Part shown: one piece after another, positions 44,916-55,035 of the stretch | How the letters are laid out: the number at the start of each line of letters is the position of its first letter | Numbering within the stretch: the stretch's first letter is position 1 | Made by a program: the position numbers and the translations under genes | Source: Dactylorhiza incarnata | Lineage: Eukaryota; Streptophyta; Magnoliopsida; Asparagales; Orchidaceae | Direction of reading: 5' to 3' | Assembly: GCA_033032865.1 (NCBI GenBank) | Contig: JAWHQI010000068.1 | Span: 5,890,001-5,954,000 of the forward strand | Length of the DNA: 64,000 nucleotides | The notes under the pieces: generated by a model | Told to the model about the DNA's origin: nothing | Databases searched by the model: none | Seen by the model: the letters and a program-made list of their open reading frames with translations, nothing else

Positions 44916-45484
44916 CACTGGGAAAGTTGGCAAAGAGATTAGTTCTTCATAAGATCAGGATGATATGCCTCAGATTGGCGAGTCTTCAGCGCTGACCCGG
45001 GCCTTCTCGCTCGGCGAGCCTGCTCGCTCGGCGAGAAGAAAGATTTCGCACGATAGTATGCGGGTGACAAGAATCAACCCTAAGCACTCCGGGGTATCCG
45101 GTGCTCGGCAGAGAAGTCGCCGGCACAGGGTAGGAGGCGAGCTCTCGCCGAGAAGGAAAGTACCCTGCGAAATGTAGAGGAAGGTGCATACCTAAAGGGC
45201 GATAATCCTAAGGCAAATGATGAAAGTCCAGAGTTGCCAAAAATGTCCTATGCCTATCTATTCGATAACGTAAGATGCGAGAATGATCATCGCGAGAATA
45301 ACCTATGTAAAAATGAATATCGAGGCAAGCGAGAACGAGATATCAGCACGAAAAACAATATAATAGAAAGGGCGAACACAATACAAGGCCAAAAACATGC
45401 ATCCATGCATTTCACAGTTTAATTTACATAAGGCGGCGATCTCGCCAGCCCTAAACAAAACAGAAAAATCATAAACTATAAGCA
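44916..45484. other. Tat 3' region between minisatellite and antisense gene
   Basis: No convincing gene. Rich in GCGAG/CTCGC, for example inverted copies 'ctcgctcggcgag' near 45007 and 45030. Confidence 0.5.
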
Positions 45485-47452
45485 TCATGGATCGCTCACG
45501 AACTCTTCCTCATCATCGATGCTCTTCACTGGCAAAAGCAGGATAAAGAGCTTCGGGACGATGTCCTCCAGAATCATGTCGGCCGCGTCGACAGCTAGGA
45601 GGCCGACCGCCTTCATAGTCTGGAAGATGTAGCGAGCTGACTCGGTAGACTCCAAGCAGATTTCCTCATCTCGCTCTCGCCGCTCTTCCTTCAGATGACG
45701 GGGAGAAGGGGGAACAACGACGCGGGTGAGGCCGCAGTTCAGGGCTTTCAGCCCGGCCACCTCGCCCTCCAATTCCTGAATGCGAGCGTCGGCTCTTCCG
45801 GCGGCCTCGACATCCTGCTAGTAAAATAAGTTAGGGAAATGAAATGGCCGAAGGAGAGGAGGGTGGCGAGGTCTAGGTAACTCACTACACTGGCCTCTGC
45901 GGCGAGCAGCTTCTCCTTCAGCTGCGCGTTCTCAGCAAGAAGCCCCTGATAGGCCCTCACGAGCTCCACGTTCTGAAGCTCCAGTTGTAAGCAGCGCCTC
46001 CCCGTCATATGGGCGATCTCGGCAGAGCGCAACTGAGACCTCGCGCTCTCGAAAGCGAGAGTTCTCGCAGTCTCGACTTTATAAGACCCCGCGTCCTCGC
46101 GCCCATAAAGGACAAACGAGAGATCGAAGGCGTGGCCGCTGATGGTCTCCTTCTCCACCCAGGAAGGAAGGATGATGGAGATATCCACCTGGTTCGTCTC
46201 CGGCTTCCAGTTTACCAAGAGCTCGCGGGTCTCATCCTGGGGCCTCTGGCCAAGGCCGAAGTTGTAATGGTTGATGGGGATGGGCGGGACGGAGGTTCTG
46301 GAAGCCTCCTCGAAGGGCTCATCGTCCTCACCTCCTGCGGAAAGGCCGGTGAGGTCGAACTCATCGAAAGCGGCCTCGCAAGGATCCTTCCCCTTCGAGG
46401 AGCCGAGCGAGACCCCGCTCTTCTTACTCTTTTTCTTCGGCGGAGATTTTGGGGGAATGGCATGTCTACCAGAAGCCCTCGGTCTCTTGCGAGAGGAGGG
46501 CTCACCTGGTGTGATGGCACCTTGGCAAGCCTTCGCCCCCATGGTCGTGAGAGCCAGGGTAGCCTCGGTCTTCCGATTGCTCGCGTAGGGGAGATGGATG
46601 GGAAGATCCCGCTCGCCTAAAAAAGGGTTGAAATTTCAAGAAATACGAGGTTACTGGAAAAAAAAGTTGTAGTGATAGAGTGAGATCCTTACCTTCCCCA
46701 GTGAGCACTGGAAGCAGCTTGTCGAGGTTGCGGCGAAGATGAACAACCTCAAAGTTCTTCTTACAGAAGAACTGATAGAGGAGGGCATCGTGTCCTCCGA
46801 GGGCAGTCGGCCGGTAGGTGGTCTTGCCGTGCTGGACTGGCAAGATTGGAATATTACCAAAGTTTCCCTTGACGAAGAGGAACTTCTGGGCCCAGAAGTG
46901 GGATTTGTTGATGGTCTCGTCAACCTTAGGACCCGAGCCCACAAAGTAGGCGGTCCCGTCCTTATAGGCGCGGAACGAGAACAGCTTCCGAAAGGCCAGG
47001 AGGCCGAACTCGATGCGCTCCTCGCGAAGGTAGCAGGCGAAGGCTGTGATCACCGCCATGGCATTAGGAGTAAGTTGACCCGGAACAACGCCATAGTGCT
47101 TGAGCACCTGGCGAGCAGCAAGAAGACCAGGATTAGTTCACATAATGAGCGAGACTTGACCTGCAGAGAATAAGAATCGAGCGAGAGCGAATATTTCCTG
47201 GCGAACTTCCGGCCACAGGGGAAGACGTAAGCCGACCGCGAAATGAGCGGTGGAGATGGCTAGCTCGTCGACAAGCGGGGCGTTGATCACGTCATTCTCG
47301 CTGGGACGGCGTGCCTCGAATGGGGGTGTGACGTAGTCGGCGACCGCACTGAAATACACCTCGTCTTTCAGATTGCAATGGAAGAAGCTGCGCTCGGCAA
47401 AAGCCTTAGCGATCTTTCGCCGACCCTCCGATTCATTAGCGTCGCCACCCAT
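45485..47452 (-). CDS. Antisense spliced gene in the Tat 3' region (gypsy-type transposase_28-like)
   Basis: Gene model on the minus strand: exons 47452-47198, 47107-46693, 46616-45886 and 45817-45485, 1734 nt, about 577 codons, frame kept at every junction. Introns are 90, 76 and 68 bp. The last two are GT-AG; the first would start GA, perhaps a mutated donor. The N-terminal half (GLRLPLWPEVRQ joined to VLKHYGVVPGQLTPNAM, then KLFSFR) recalls the plant 'putative gypsy type transposon' domain (PF04195). A Lys/Pro-rich basic stretch (PPKKKSKKSG) could be a nuclear signal. The C-terminal part is coiled-coil-like. TATAAATA lies at 47574-47567, about 115 bp upstream of the ATG. Role unknown. Confidence 0.65.
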
Positions 47453-47566
47453 TTCAATAACCTCCGAGAAAGGAAGTAGAGCTAGAATGGGAAGGAGCAA
47501 GAGCTCTGAAGCAGAGGAGGAAGAAGGGTGACAGTAAATGCGGTGGTTGACTCAGCTAGGACAGCC

Positions 47567-47574
47567 TATTTATA
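47567..47574 (-). promoter_or_regulatory. TATA box of the antisense gene
   Basis: TATAAATA on the minus strand, a consensus plant TATA box, with a pyrimidine-rich leader between it and the ATG at 47452. Confidence 0.55.
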
Positions 47575-48035
47575 GCAAAAGTAAAAGGTCGGGAAGAAGT
47601 CAAAGCGCCGGCGAGCGCTGTTAGCCAAAAACATCACATCACGACCGCGGGCGAGAAAGGCCTGCGAGGTTAGTACAAGCAATATCTCAGCGAGAATAGC
47701 GCAAGCAAACATAATAGCGTAAGAAGGGGGGGGGGGTCGCCACGAGATACGTTCAGCGAGATCGGAGACCCTCGCGTACACAACATAGCAGGAAAATGAA
47801 ACAGACATATTAGCAGCGAGCGAGAGTTAATAAAAAGCTAGTAATTATTATCAGACGAGATAAAACTAGTATATAAGTTGCAGACCATTGCGAGATCGTC
47901 TAAAATAAAGGTGCTCATGGACAAGTAATAATAGTTCGCGACAGCATAAGAGTTAGCGAGAATCGTGGGGCAACCATTTCCACCTACCCCCACCTCGTGA
48001 CCCGGAATGCAGCGGTACCCTAGAATTATACTAAC
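47575..48035. other. Intergenic stretch between the two antisense models
   Basis: GCGAG-rich, with a G9-G10 tract near 47727. It probably holds the end of the second antisense gene, but no further exon is certain. Confidence 0.4.
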
Positions 48036-49079
48036 CCTCAGCCGCGCGGCCCCCTCCAGCATCGTGATGTTCTCATAATGATCGTGTTGTCTCACGGCCC
48101 GGAGCCTCGCACATTCTTCCATCAATACGGCATGCCTATCCTCGACGGCTTCTCTGTCCCGCCTCGCCTGCATGTTGAGGTCCATCAGCATCCGACCATG
48201 TTTTCTCAGCAACTCTGCGGCCCGTTGTTTCATCATCTCTGGGTCTCGCGGATCACCTAAGAAGTCTTCCACTTGGTCAGGAAGGGGGGACATCTCGTCG
48301 CCGCCTAACTCGGAATTGGTAGGTGGATTTTCAGAATTCTCTGCAAAGTATTACGGAAAGGTTAGATAGCGCGCTTGAGTTCGCACAGGGCAAGGGGTCA
48401 TTGGAACGCTTACCCAGAGGGGGCGAGAAGTCTCAGGGTGGCCCTAGAAGAGGTTGCCGTAGTGGGGATATAGAGATTTACCCAGACCAGGAGGGTTGGC
48501 AGCGCTGTTGATCGGAGGGATCTTTGGCGGCACATGACCGCCGGTCTCCTCTCTCGTCAAAAGTTGGAACCCAGGCCTATCTATAGTTTTTTCGGGAGGA
48601 GGCGGAGATGGATCCCGCGATGCCTGGCGAGCCGGGGACTTCTGGGGCGAGACTGTAAGAAGCAGAGAATGAAGGTCAGATAGTTGACAAAAGAAGAAGT
48701 CAATATGCGAGATTAAGGGCATACGCGGGCATTCTTGCCAGCGAGATCTGTGTCCGCTGGCAGACTTTTGCGAGACCCACCAGCAGGCTCGCCAGTGTTC
48801 TCGTTCGGCAAAGCATCCTGCAAATAGGCCTGAATCACGGGCAAACTTGTAGGCTTAAGCTAGAGGGGTAGCTCATACCTCCTCGTGGGGACAGCTATCC
48901 GGGGAGGAGTCCAGCAGCACAGAGCTATCCCCGTTTCGGCAAGCTGCCTTCGTCTTCTTGGTCTTCGGAGACTGAGCGGGAGGCAGCCGATTCATCCAGG
49001 CTTGGACCTTGGTCGTAGAAGGTAGCCCGCCGACTCTCACAGCCCTCAGGCGAGCCTTAGCTTCTTCGGAAAGCGACAT
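48036..49079 (-). CDS. Second antisense multi-exon gene model in the Tat 3' region
   Basis: ATG 49079 (MSLSEEAKARLRAVRVG). Exon-like blocks: 49079-48879, 48817-48725, 48652-48482 and 48340-48036, with GT-AG boundaries. The junction from block 3 to 4 keeps the frame exactly; that from block 2 to 3 is off by one, so either a boundary is misplaced or the copy is damaged. Features: Lys-rich (KTKKTKAAC), Pro-rich (PSPPPPEK), then a charged helix (EMMKQRAAELLRKHGRMLMDLN). TATAAATA is at 49162-49155. No family recognised. Confidence 0.5.
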
Positions 49080-49154
49080 CTCCTAGCAGCTACAGTACGG
49101 GGCGAAAAGAAAGAAAAGGAAGTGGCGGCGCATGCCACTAAGGACTCGAGATGA

Positions 49155-49162
49155 TATTTATA
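49155..49162 (-). promoter_or_regulatory. TATA box of the second antisense model
   Basis: TATAAATA on the minus strand, about 76 bp upstream of the ATG at 49079; the same box as at 47567. Confidence 0.5.
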
Positions 49163-49276
49163 GCCCTCAGGGTAGGCCCTACCAAAGATTCCTGACAGAT
49201 CACCAAGGGGCTGGCGAATACCAGGGGTTGGAAGTTTCTTAGCGAGCCTAAATAGCCTCGCGAAGAGCGGGGATTG

Positions 49277-50662
49277 TGTACAACCCCGATATTCGCCAGA
49301 CGAGCAAGCGCGGTGTGGGAAGGCAACAGGATGAAGTAATAATAGAGGGAGGCCTTAGGGCCGAAGACCTCGCGAAAGGGATCTGGAAGAAATCTCTCTC
49401 GGAGGGCTCGCTGCGAGGCGAGCGAGAAGGGTAGGCGAGATAAACACCCGCAGGCAATTTAAAGAAGTTTCCTGAGTTCGACGAAAGGGATACAGCGTTC
49501 GATGAACTCTCCCGAGTTTGTCGAGCCCACCTGTGGTCATCGAGCTCGCCCCTATTCGGCGAAATCATCAGCAGTCGACGAAATGTGCTATGCTCATTAA
49601 AGCCAAAGGGACGGTCTCGCAAGAGGAGTCGCGAGATCCAGACCTCGACAGATATCTTCAAAGGACTGGGCCAAGCGAGGGTGGGCAAGTCAATACCTCA
49701 CAGGCCGCTGGCGAAAGAGACCCTTTGTTAAGTAAAGAGGTGTTCAGCGAAATGTTTTCAGTGCGCCGCAAAGTTAGTAGGCGATCTCGCAGGAAGGCTC
49801 GCGAGCTTAGAGCCTCAGCTTCCAGCGAGCTCAATTATGTGCTCGACAAATGTCGAACGGAGCTCAGCATTTGTCGGATGGCGCCCGGCGAACAAAATAT
49901 ACTCTGTAGCATGGCTCGACAAATTACAGCAGGGAAGCAGCGGTCGACGAACTGCCCGTCTCAGCGGACAACAAACAACCTAACGTTCGGCATCCGTCGA
50001 CCTCGTCTGTGATCGGCAAAGTGACCAGCATTCGGCGAAAGGAGTGTTGAGCTCGACAAAGTCAAGAGGCGGTCTCGCAGGAAGGCTTGCGAGACCATAC
50101 CTTGGCAGATACCGCCAGAATTGGGCGGCGAGGTACTCGCAGGGCGATCGCCTAGGAGCGGCATCGCGAGCAGGACTCGCGAGAGGGCCTGCGAGAGCTT
50201 CAGCAGTCATGTTCTCGCAGTTCCTTGCCCATAAGTTGATAAGGCCATATTACCCTTTTACCCTTGGTGGTCTGCCTTTAGCCTCTCCAAACAGCGGAGT
50301 TTAGCTATTAGCAGACCCATTCTGGGGCGGGATCCTGCTATTTGCAGGCCAGATCAGAAAACCTATAAATAAGACCTAAAGGGCACCTTTGGAGAAGACT
50401 TCACTTTGGCTTCTCTCTCCTCAGGCTTTCTTTGGTTAGCATTTCCAGGGCTCTCCAAGGTGCCCGAGTCTTAGCTTTGGCTTGGGAGGGGAAGCGCTCA
50501 ACGATCTTCCGGGTTAGTGGAGGGACCTCCTCGCTGTGACTAAGGTCTTAGTCATTTTCTAGTCTTCAGTCTACCTTCTCCGAGGGATCGGTAAGGGCTA
50601 GCTGCCCCTCATTTCGGTGAGGGCCCCGAGCTCCACAAGAGGCCGAGAAATCGGTTTCAACA
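49277..50662 (+). repeat. 3' LTR of the Tat element
   Basis: 1386 bp, TGTACAACC...TTTCAACA. It contains the undisturbed site (CACCTGTGGTCATCG, about 49527-49541) of the SIRE insertion seen in the 5' LTR. Confidence 0.93.
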
Positions 50663-50667
50663 ATACA

Positions 50668-52113
50668 TATAAAAAGAAACTTCTAAAATTAACTCTCAAA
50701 CATGTAACACTCATACAAAATTGAAATTCTCTCTAACTCTCTTAAAAACGTGGACTCTATGCCTTCCTTTCACAACCTCCTCTCCTTTGAATCCTTGCCC
50801 TTTTTATAGGTAAATATCCCATCTAGAATCATCCAAATAAGTAAATGATGGTGACTTTTGAAACTCCAAGAGGCATTAAGAATTTTGGCAACTTGCATGG
50901 AGCTTGTATCCATTTAATATGATAACCGATCACATTGTATTAAAATGGGCACTTCATGGTGGAATTAAAGGGCTGCATACATGTAATTAATTGGTGGGCT
51001 TCTTGCATGAAGTGGATGGGCAGCTCTTGGAGAAAAGCTCACGGTGAAGAGCTGCTTTGATGAAGAAATGAAGTGGAGGAATTAAATGGATGCTTTGATG
51101 AAATTAATTGGAGGAAGTGAACCGAATTGATGCATAAGGAATAAAAATAGAAAACGACTGCTTGCAATTAATTAGTGGGAATATTAAATTGCTGCATTGA
51201 AGTGGAGGAGAAATGAATGGTAGCATGTGGTAGTGGATCCAAACGGATGGGCTGCTCCATGGAATATGAATGGATGCATGGTAGTTTAATGAAATGAGTA
51301 ATTGGATTTTATAAAATATTATAACCGGCTATATTGGGGAGAGAGGAAGGGTTTGATAATAATAAAGTTGAATTTAATTGATATCCACGTGAAAGCTTCA
51401 TGCATGGGAGGAGTTGAACGGATAGAATAATTTGGAGGAGAGAGGAAAGGTTTGAATATTGAGTGCGATTTGAAGAGGTTGCATGGGATTAAAACCGGTT
51501 AAATGCTTAAGTGGGGATAATGAAAGGCTGCATGCATATGATTAAAGTGGGTTGGCCTATGCATGTATAATAATATATTGCATGTAAGGTGACGTGGCTG
51601 CATGAGTTTGCATGTGGAAATAGCTCAACCATATTGCAATCTTTGAAAATGAATGGCACCGATGGCGTCGCGGCGAGCGTAGCTTTGACGAGGCGTGCGA
51701 CTATGTTGCATGGATTGGCGAAGATGGCGCGGCAAAGCAGACATTAATTTCTTGGACTGGTGTAGCTTGGAAGATGGCGCGGCGAAGCGGACGTTGCGTC
51801 GACATGAAATTATTTGGATGAGTGCGGCAATGGCACGACATCATGCCTACAAAATAAAGATACATAAGTGAACAAAATATAAAATAAAAGGATTTATAAT
51901 TGAAAACACTAAATATATTTTATATTAAATATTATACACAATTAATCTCCCAGACCTGTCATAAAATAATAATAATAATAATAACATTAGCATAAATTTT
52001 GCGAGAAAAATAAATTATCTTTAAAACCAATTTTTTAATAGGCGAGATGATATATTTTTATCAAAATATTTAATATTTTTATGTTATAATTAAGGATTAA
52101 TAGTGCGTCATCA
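50668..52113 (-). repeat. Right part of the Athila-like 3' LTR
   Basis: Continues 7559-8356 and ends GTCATCA at 52113. A TATAAAAA box is on the minus strand at 50808-50801. A short repeat, 'gaagatggcgcggc', occurs near 51729 and 51772. An (AAT)n run is at 51964-51983. Confidence 0.7.
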
Positions 52114-54074
52114 AATTCCCCCATGCCTAAGTATTTGCTTGCCCTCAAGCAAATGAAAATATAATTGGAAGGAGAACTGACAAACAACTTGGAGTTTCAA
52201 ATAATTAGAAAATCAAAACATGAAAAATTAAACTATCCAAACTTCTATGCTAGCAACTAGTAGGGTGAGAAGTCCAAAAATAAAAAAACTTGAAAATGGA
52301 AATCTTAAAATATTATTAGAACATAAAGAAGGTTTACGCATTTCACAATTCTTAAAACAAAGCATCCAAAAATTAAGAAGGTAAGAAAGACAATAGTAGA
52401 GATTCTAAATAAACGGCGCATTGAACAAACTACTAGGTTGCTAAAATAACAATTATCCCATAATCACGTCAAGATAACCTCCAAGGAAATCCATCAATGA
52501 TGGTGTCCATAGGCTTGCCCGTTCACACTCTCTCCACTACACAAGTTGGCGACACGTTCTAAAGATCAAAAGGACTTTTATAGGTAATTTAACTTGGCTT
52601 AGGTAAAGGATTAGGATATGGAATAGCAAAATATAAACGTGGCGGTCAAAATCACACTAAACCAAGGATGAGCTTAAAAAAATGATAAACATAGGATTTT
52701 TTCATGATGCTTTCAAACAAAAGAAAAAAGACAAATGAGATGATTTCATCTTTTTGAATAGGCCATCACAATAATTCTTTCAACAATATATATATATATA
52801 TATTTTGAAATTGGCCAACAAGAAATATTCTTTTCTTTGTAACATGTTCTAAATTTTTCTCCAAATTTTTCAATATTTTTTTCTTCCTTTTCACCAAAAT
52901 ATGCAAGAAAAATAAGTCACCCAAACACAAGAATATCCTATCACAAATGAAATTTTAGCTCAAAAATTTAGTGCGATTGGGAAGGAAATTTTAGCCTTGG
53001 TGAAATTTGGTGGAGGTGAACAAAAGGAATGAAAAAATGGCCCAAAATTGTTTAAGCATCGGTAAAATTTTTGGGTGGGCAAATAAGCTCAAAACGGGTC
53101 AAAAGGTGTCCTAAATCATCTCTAAAGTTCGTGAAGAACTGCGCAAATGCTTCGAGAGTCGCTTGAGGCAAGTTCTAGACACCAAGAAAGAATTACCCCT
53201 TAATGAAAATAGATAATATTATCTAGCAACCATTCGTACGCAACTACGCCGAATAAAAAGAAAAACCACAAATTGCTAACTTAGAACGTTAAAATGGATG
53301 CCTATACTTATGAATTAGAATAAAGTAAAACTAAAATATGTAAAAATAATAGATTTAGAAAACGGTTTCAAAGAAATTCTACTTAGAACTAAAGTACCAC
53401 TCGGGCATGCACACCACTAAAAGACGCAAAGAAATAAAGATAGGAAATAATTTTGATTTTGATTTTCAAATAGATTTTAAATTTTTCGTTATGTTTTTTA
53501 TTTATTTTTTATTTTAGATTTATTTATAAGTGCTAGAAAGAAAAAGAGATAGAGATTCAGAAACACGAAAAGAAAAGAGCGAGACCCTGCCCCATGCTTA
53601 AAGTTTTGATTACCCTTAATGAAAAAGAAGAAAATAATGAGAAAGAGAAGGCAAGAAGAAGAAGAAGAAGAAGAGGGAGAGGGGATGCAGTAAAATAAAA
53701 AGATAAAGAAAAAAAAACAGGACTTCCCCGGATTTGTGAGGTCGAATGTTGATGTCGCTCCCCCATGCTTACGCTTTAAACCACTTGATTATCAGTAGGC
53801 TTGATTTGATCCATCTTGAAATCTGCAACGTTGGAGCGGTGATCACAATCTTGGATTTAATTGGCCACCGGGAGGAAGAACAAAATACCAACAGAAAAGA
53901 AAAATAGGAAAAACCTTGGGCAGCCTCCCAAGAGTATTCTTTATTCAACATTATTGAGTTCGAAGACAATAAACAAAAGTTCAATAATAAAGAGTTCCAC
54001 AATAAAAAAAAGAAAAAAAAGTTCTAAATTAAAATAAATATTATGAGTTAAATAAAAATTGTTCCGTAGCAGAA
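52114..54074 (-). other. 3' non-coding region of the Athila-like element
   Basis: No gene. The minus-strand PPT is at 52118-52130 (CCCCCATGCCTAA on plus), with copies at 53590-53600 and 53760-53771 (CCCCATGCTTA). Simple repeats: (AT)n 52786-52804 and (GAA)n 53653-53673. Blocks are shared with 30410-31100. Confidence 0.75.
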
Positions 54075-54786
54075 GACACCAAATCATTAGAAAAATATAA
54101 TTTCAACATATGACCATTAACCTTGAATTCGCCCTTTTCTAGGTGCGTTAACAGCACAGTGCCATAAGAAAAAACTTGTTTGACCGTACATCGGGACTTG
54201 AGTTTCCCAGGAAAGAGACGCCAACGAGAATTAAAAAGAAAAACCTGATCGCCTGGTTTAAACGTCTTAGGGTGGCGTAGGTTCTTGTCGTGATAAAATT
54301 TTGTTCGCTCTTTATATATTTAATTATTCTCATAAGCGTTGGCTTGCCACTCGTCGAGTTCGTTCAATTGAATTTTTCTGTGCTCACCGACCGAGTGCGG
54401 ATCAAAATTTAAAATTTTTAGTGCCCAATATGCACGGTGTTGTACTTCTACCGGGAGATGACATGATTTTCCATAGACCAATTAGAAGGGGGTACAACCG
54501 ATAGCGGTTTTGTACGCCGTCCGATAGGCCCATAGATCATCGTCTAACTTTAATGACCAATCCTTACGAGAAGTAGAGACGGTTTTTTCCAAAATTCTTT
54601 AAATCTCATGATTGACTACTTCGACCTGACCGATAGTTTGGTGGTGATAAGCGGTGGATAGTTTATGCGTAACGCCATATTTAGCTAAAACTTTAGCGAG
54701 CTGAGCGTTGCAAAAATGAGTTCCCCTATCACTAACGATTGCCCGAGGAAAACCAAAATGAGAAAATAATTTTTTAAGAATTGAAA
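54075..54786 (-). pseudogene. Athila-type integrase remnant
   Basis: Minus strand from 54786: LFSHFGFPRAIVSDRGTHF (second catalytic Asp), YHHQTIGQVEVVN (Glu), then the C-terminal region ('ELDEWQANAYEN', 'LFPGKLKSRC'). Four or more stops break it, one of them at the Gln of the 'PFQLVYGK' block. The first catalytic Asp and everything upstream are removed by the insertion at 54787. Confidence 0.85.
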
Positions 54787-55035
54787 TGTAAGACCCCTTT
54801 TTTTTCAAAAACCCAGGTCTTATGCCCAGAACCGCCGCTTTGCGGTGACACCCTCGCTCAGGAAGGTTGCCACTACAAAGCGCCAATTCTGCCAGCCATA
54901 TCGATCACAGAAGAAGAAAAGTATAAACAAACAATAGAAGTTCAAGTCCACAAATCACATGCTATGTATAATAAATGTCCACATGGTATAACTGAAATAA
55001 CAAAGGTTACAATAACAAAGGGCTCACGCCCTGTA
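54787..55035 (-). mobile_element. Inverted LTR end fragment (Tekay/LARD type)
   Basis: Starting TGTAAGACCCC, these 249 bp align in reverse with the last roughly 270 bp of the LTR ending at 59965. Shared blocks include 'tcttatgc-cagaaccgccg', 'caagtccacaa' and 'gggct-a-gccc'. It is best read as the 3' end of a minus-oriented LTR of a related family, cut by the next insertion at 55036. Confidence 0.6.

Larger units (their letters stand above)
8357..50662 (+). mobile_element. Ty3/gypsy Tat-lineage element, carrier of two nested insertions
   Basis: LTRs begin TGTACAACCCCG (8357 and 49277) and end ATCGGTTTCAACA (21148 and 50662). ATACA flanks both ends (8352-8356, 50663-50667). Without its passengers it is about 13.9 kb with LTRs of about 1.4 kb. 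Plus-strand order: gag, protease, RT, a second RNase H, integrase, then a long 3' region with a minisatellite and antisense genes. Extra RNase H and a long 3' region fit the Tat lineage. I see no clear primer-binding site after 21148. Frameshifts and stops make it non-autonomous now. Confidence 0.9.
7559..54786 (-). mobile_element. Athila-like gypsy element, interrupted and incomplete
   Basis: The 3' LTR runs 7559-8356 and continues at 50668-52113 (TGATTAG...GTCATCA) on either side of the inserted Tat element. Internal sequence follows at 52114-54786: a minus-strand polypurine tract (52118-52130), a long non-coding 3' region, then Athila-type integrase. The rest is cut off by the insertion at 54787 and lies outside the window. 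Its 3' non-coding blocks match those of the pol-less element at 28595-36644 (for example 52500-52650 against 30410-30590, and 53150 against 31050), so the two families are related. Confidence 0.75.
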
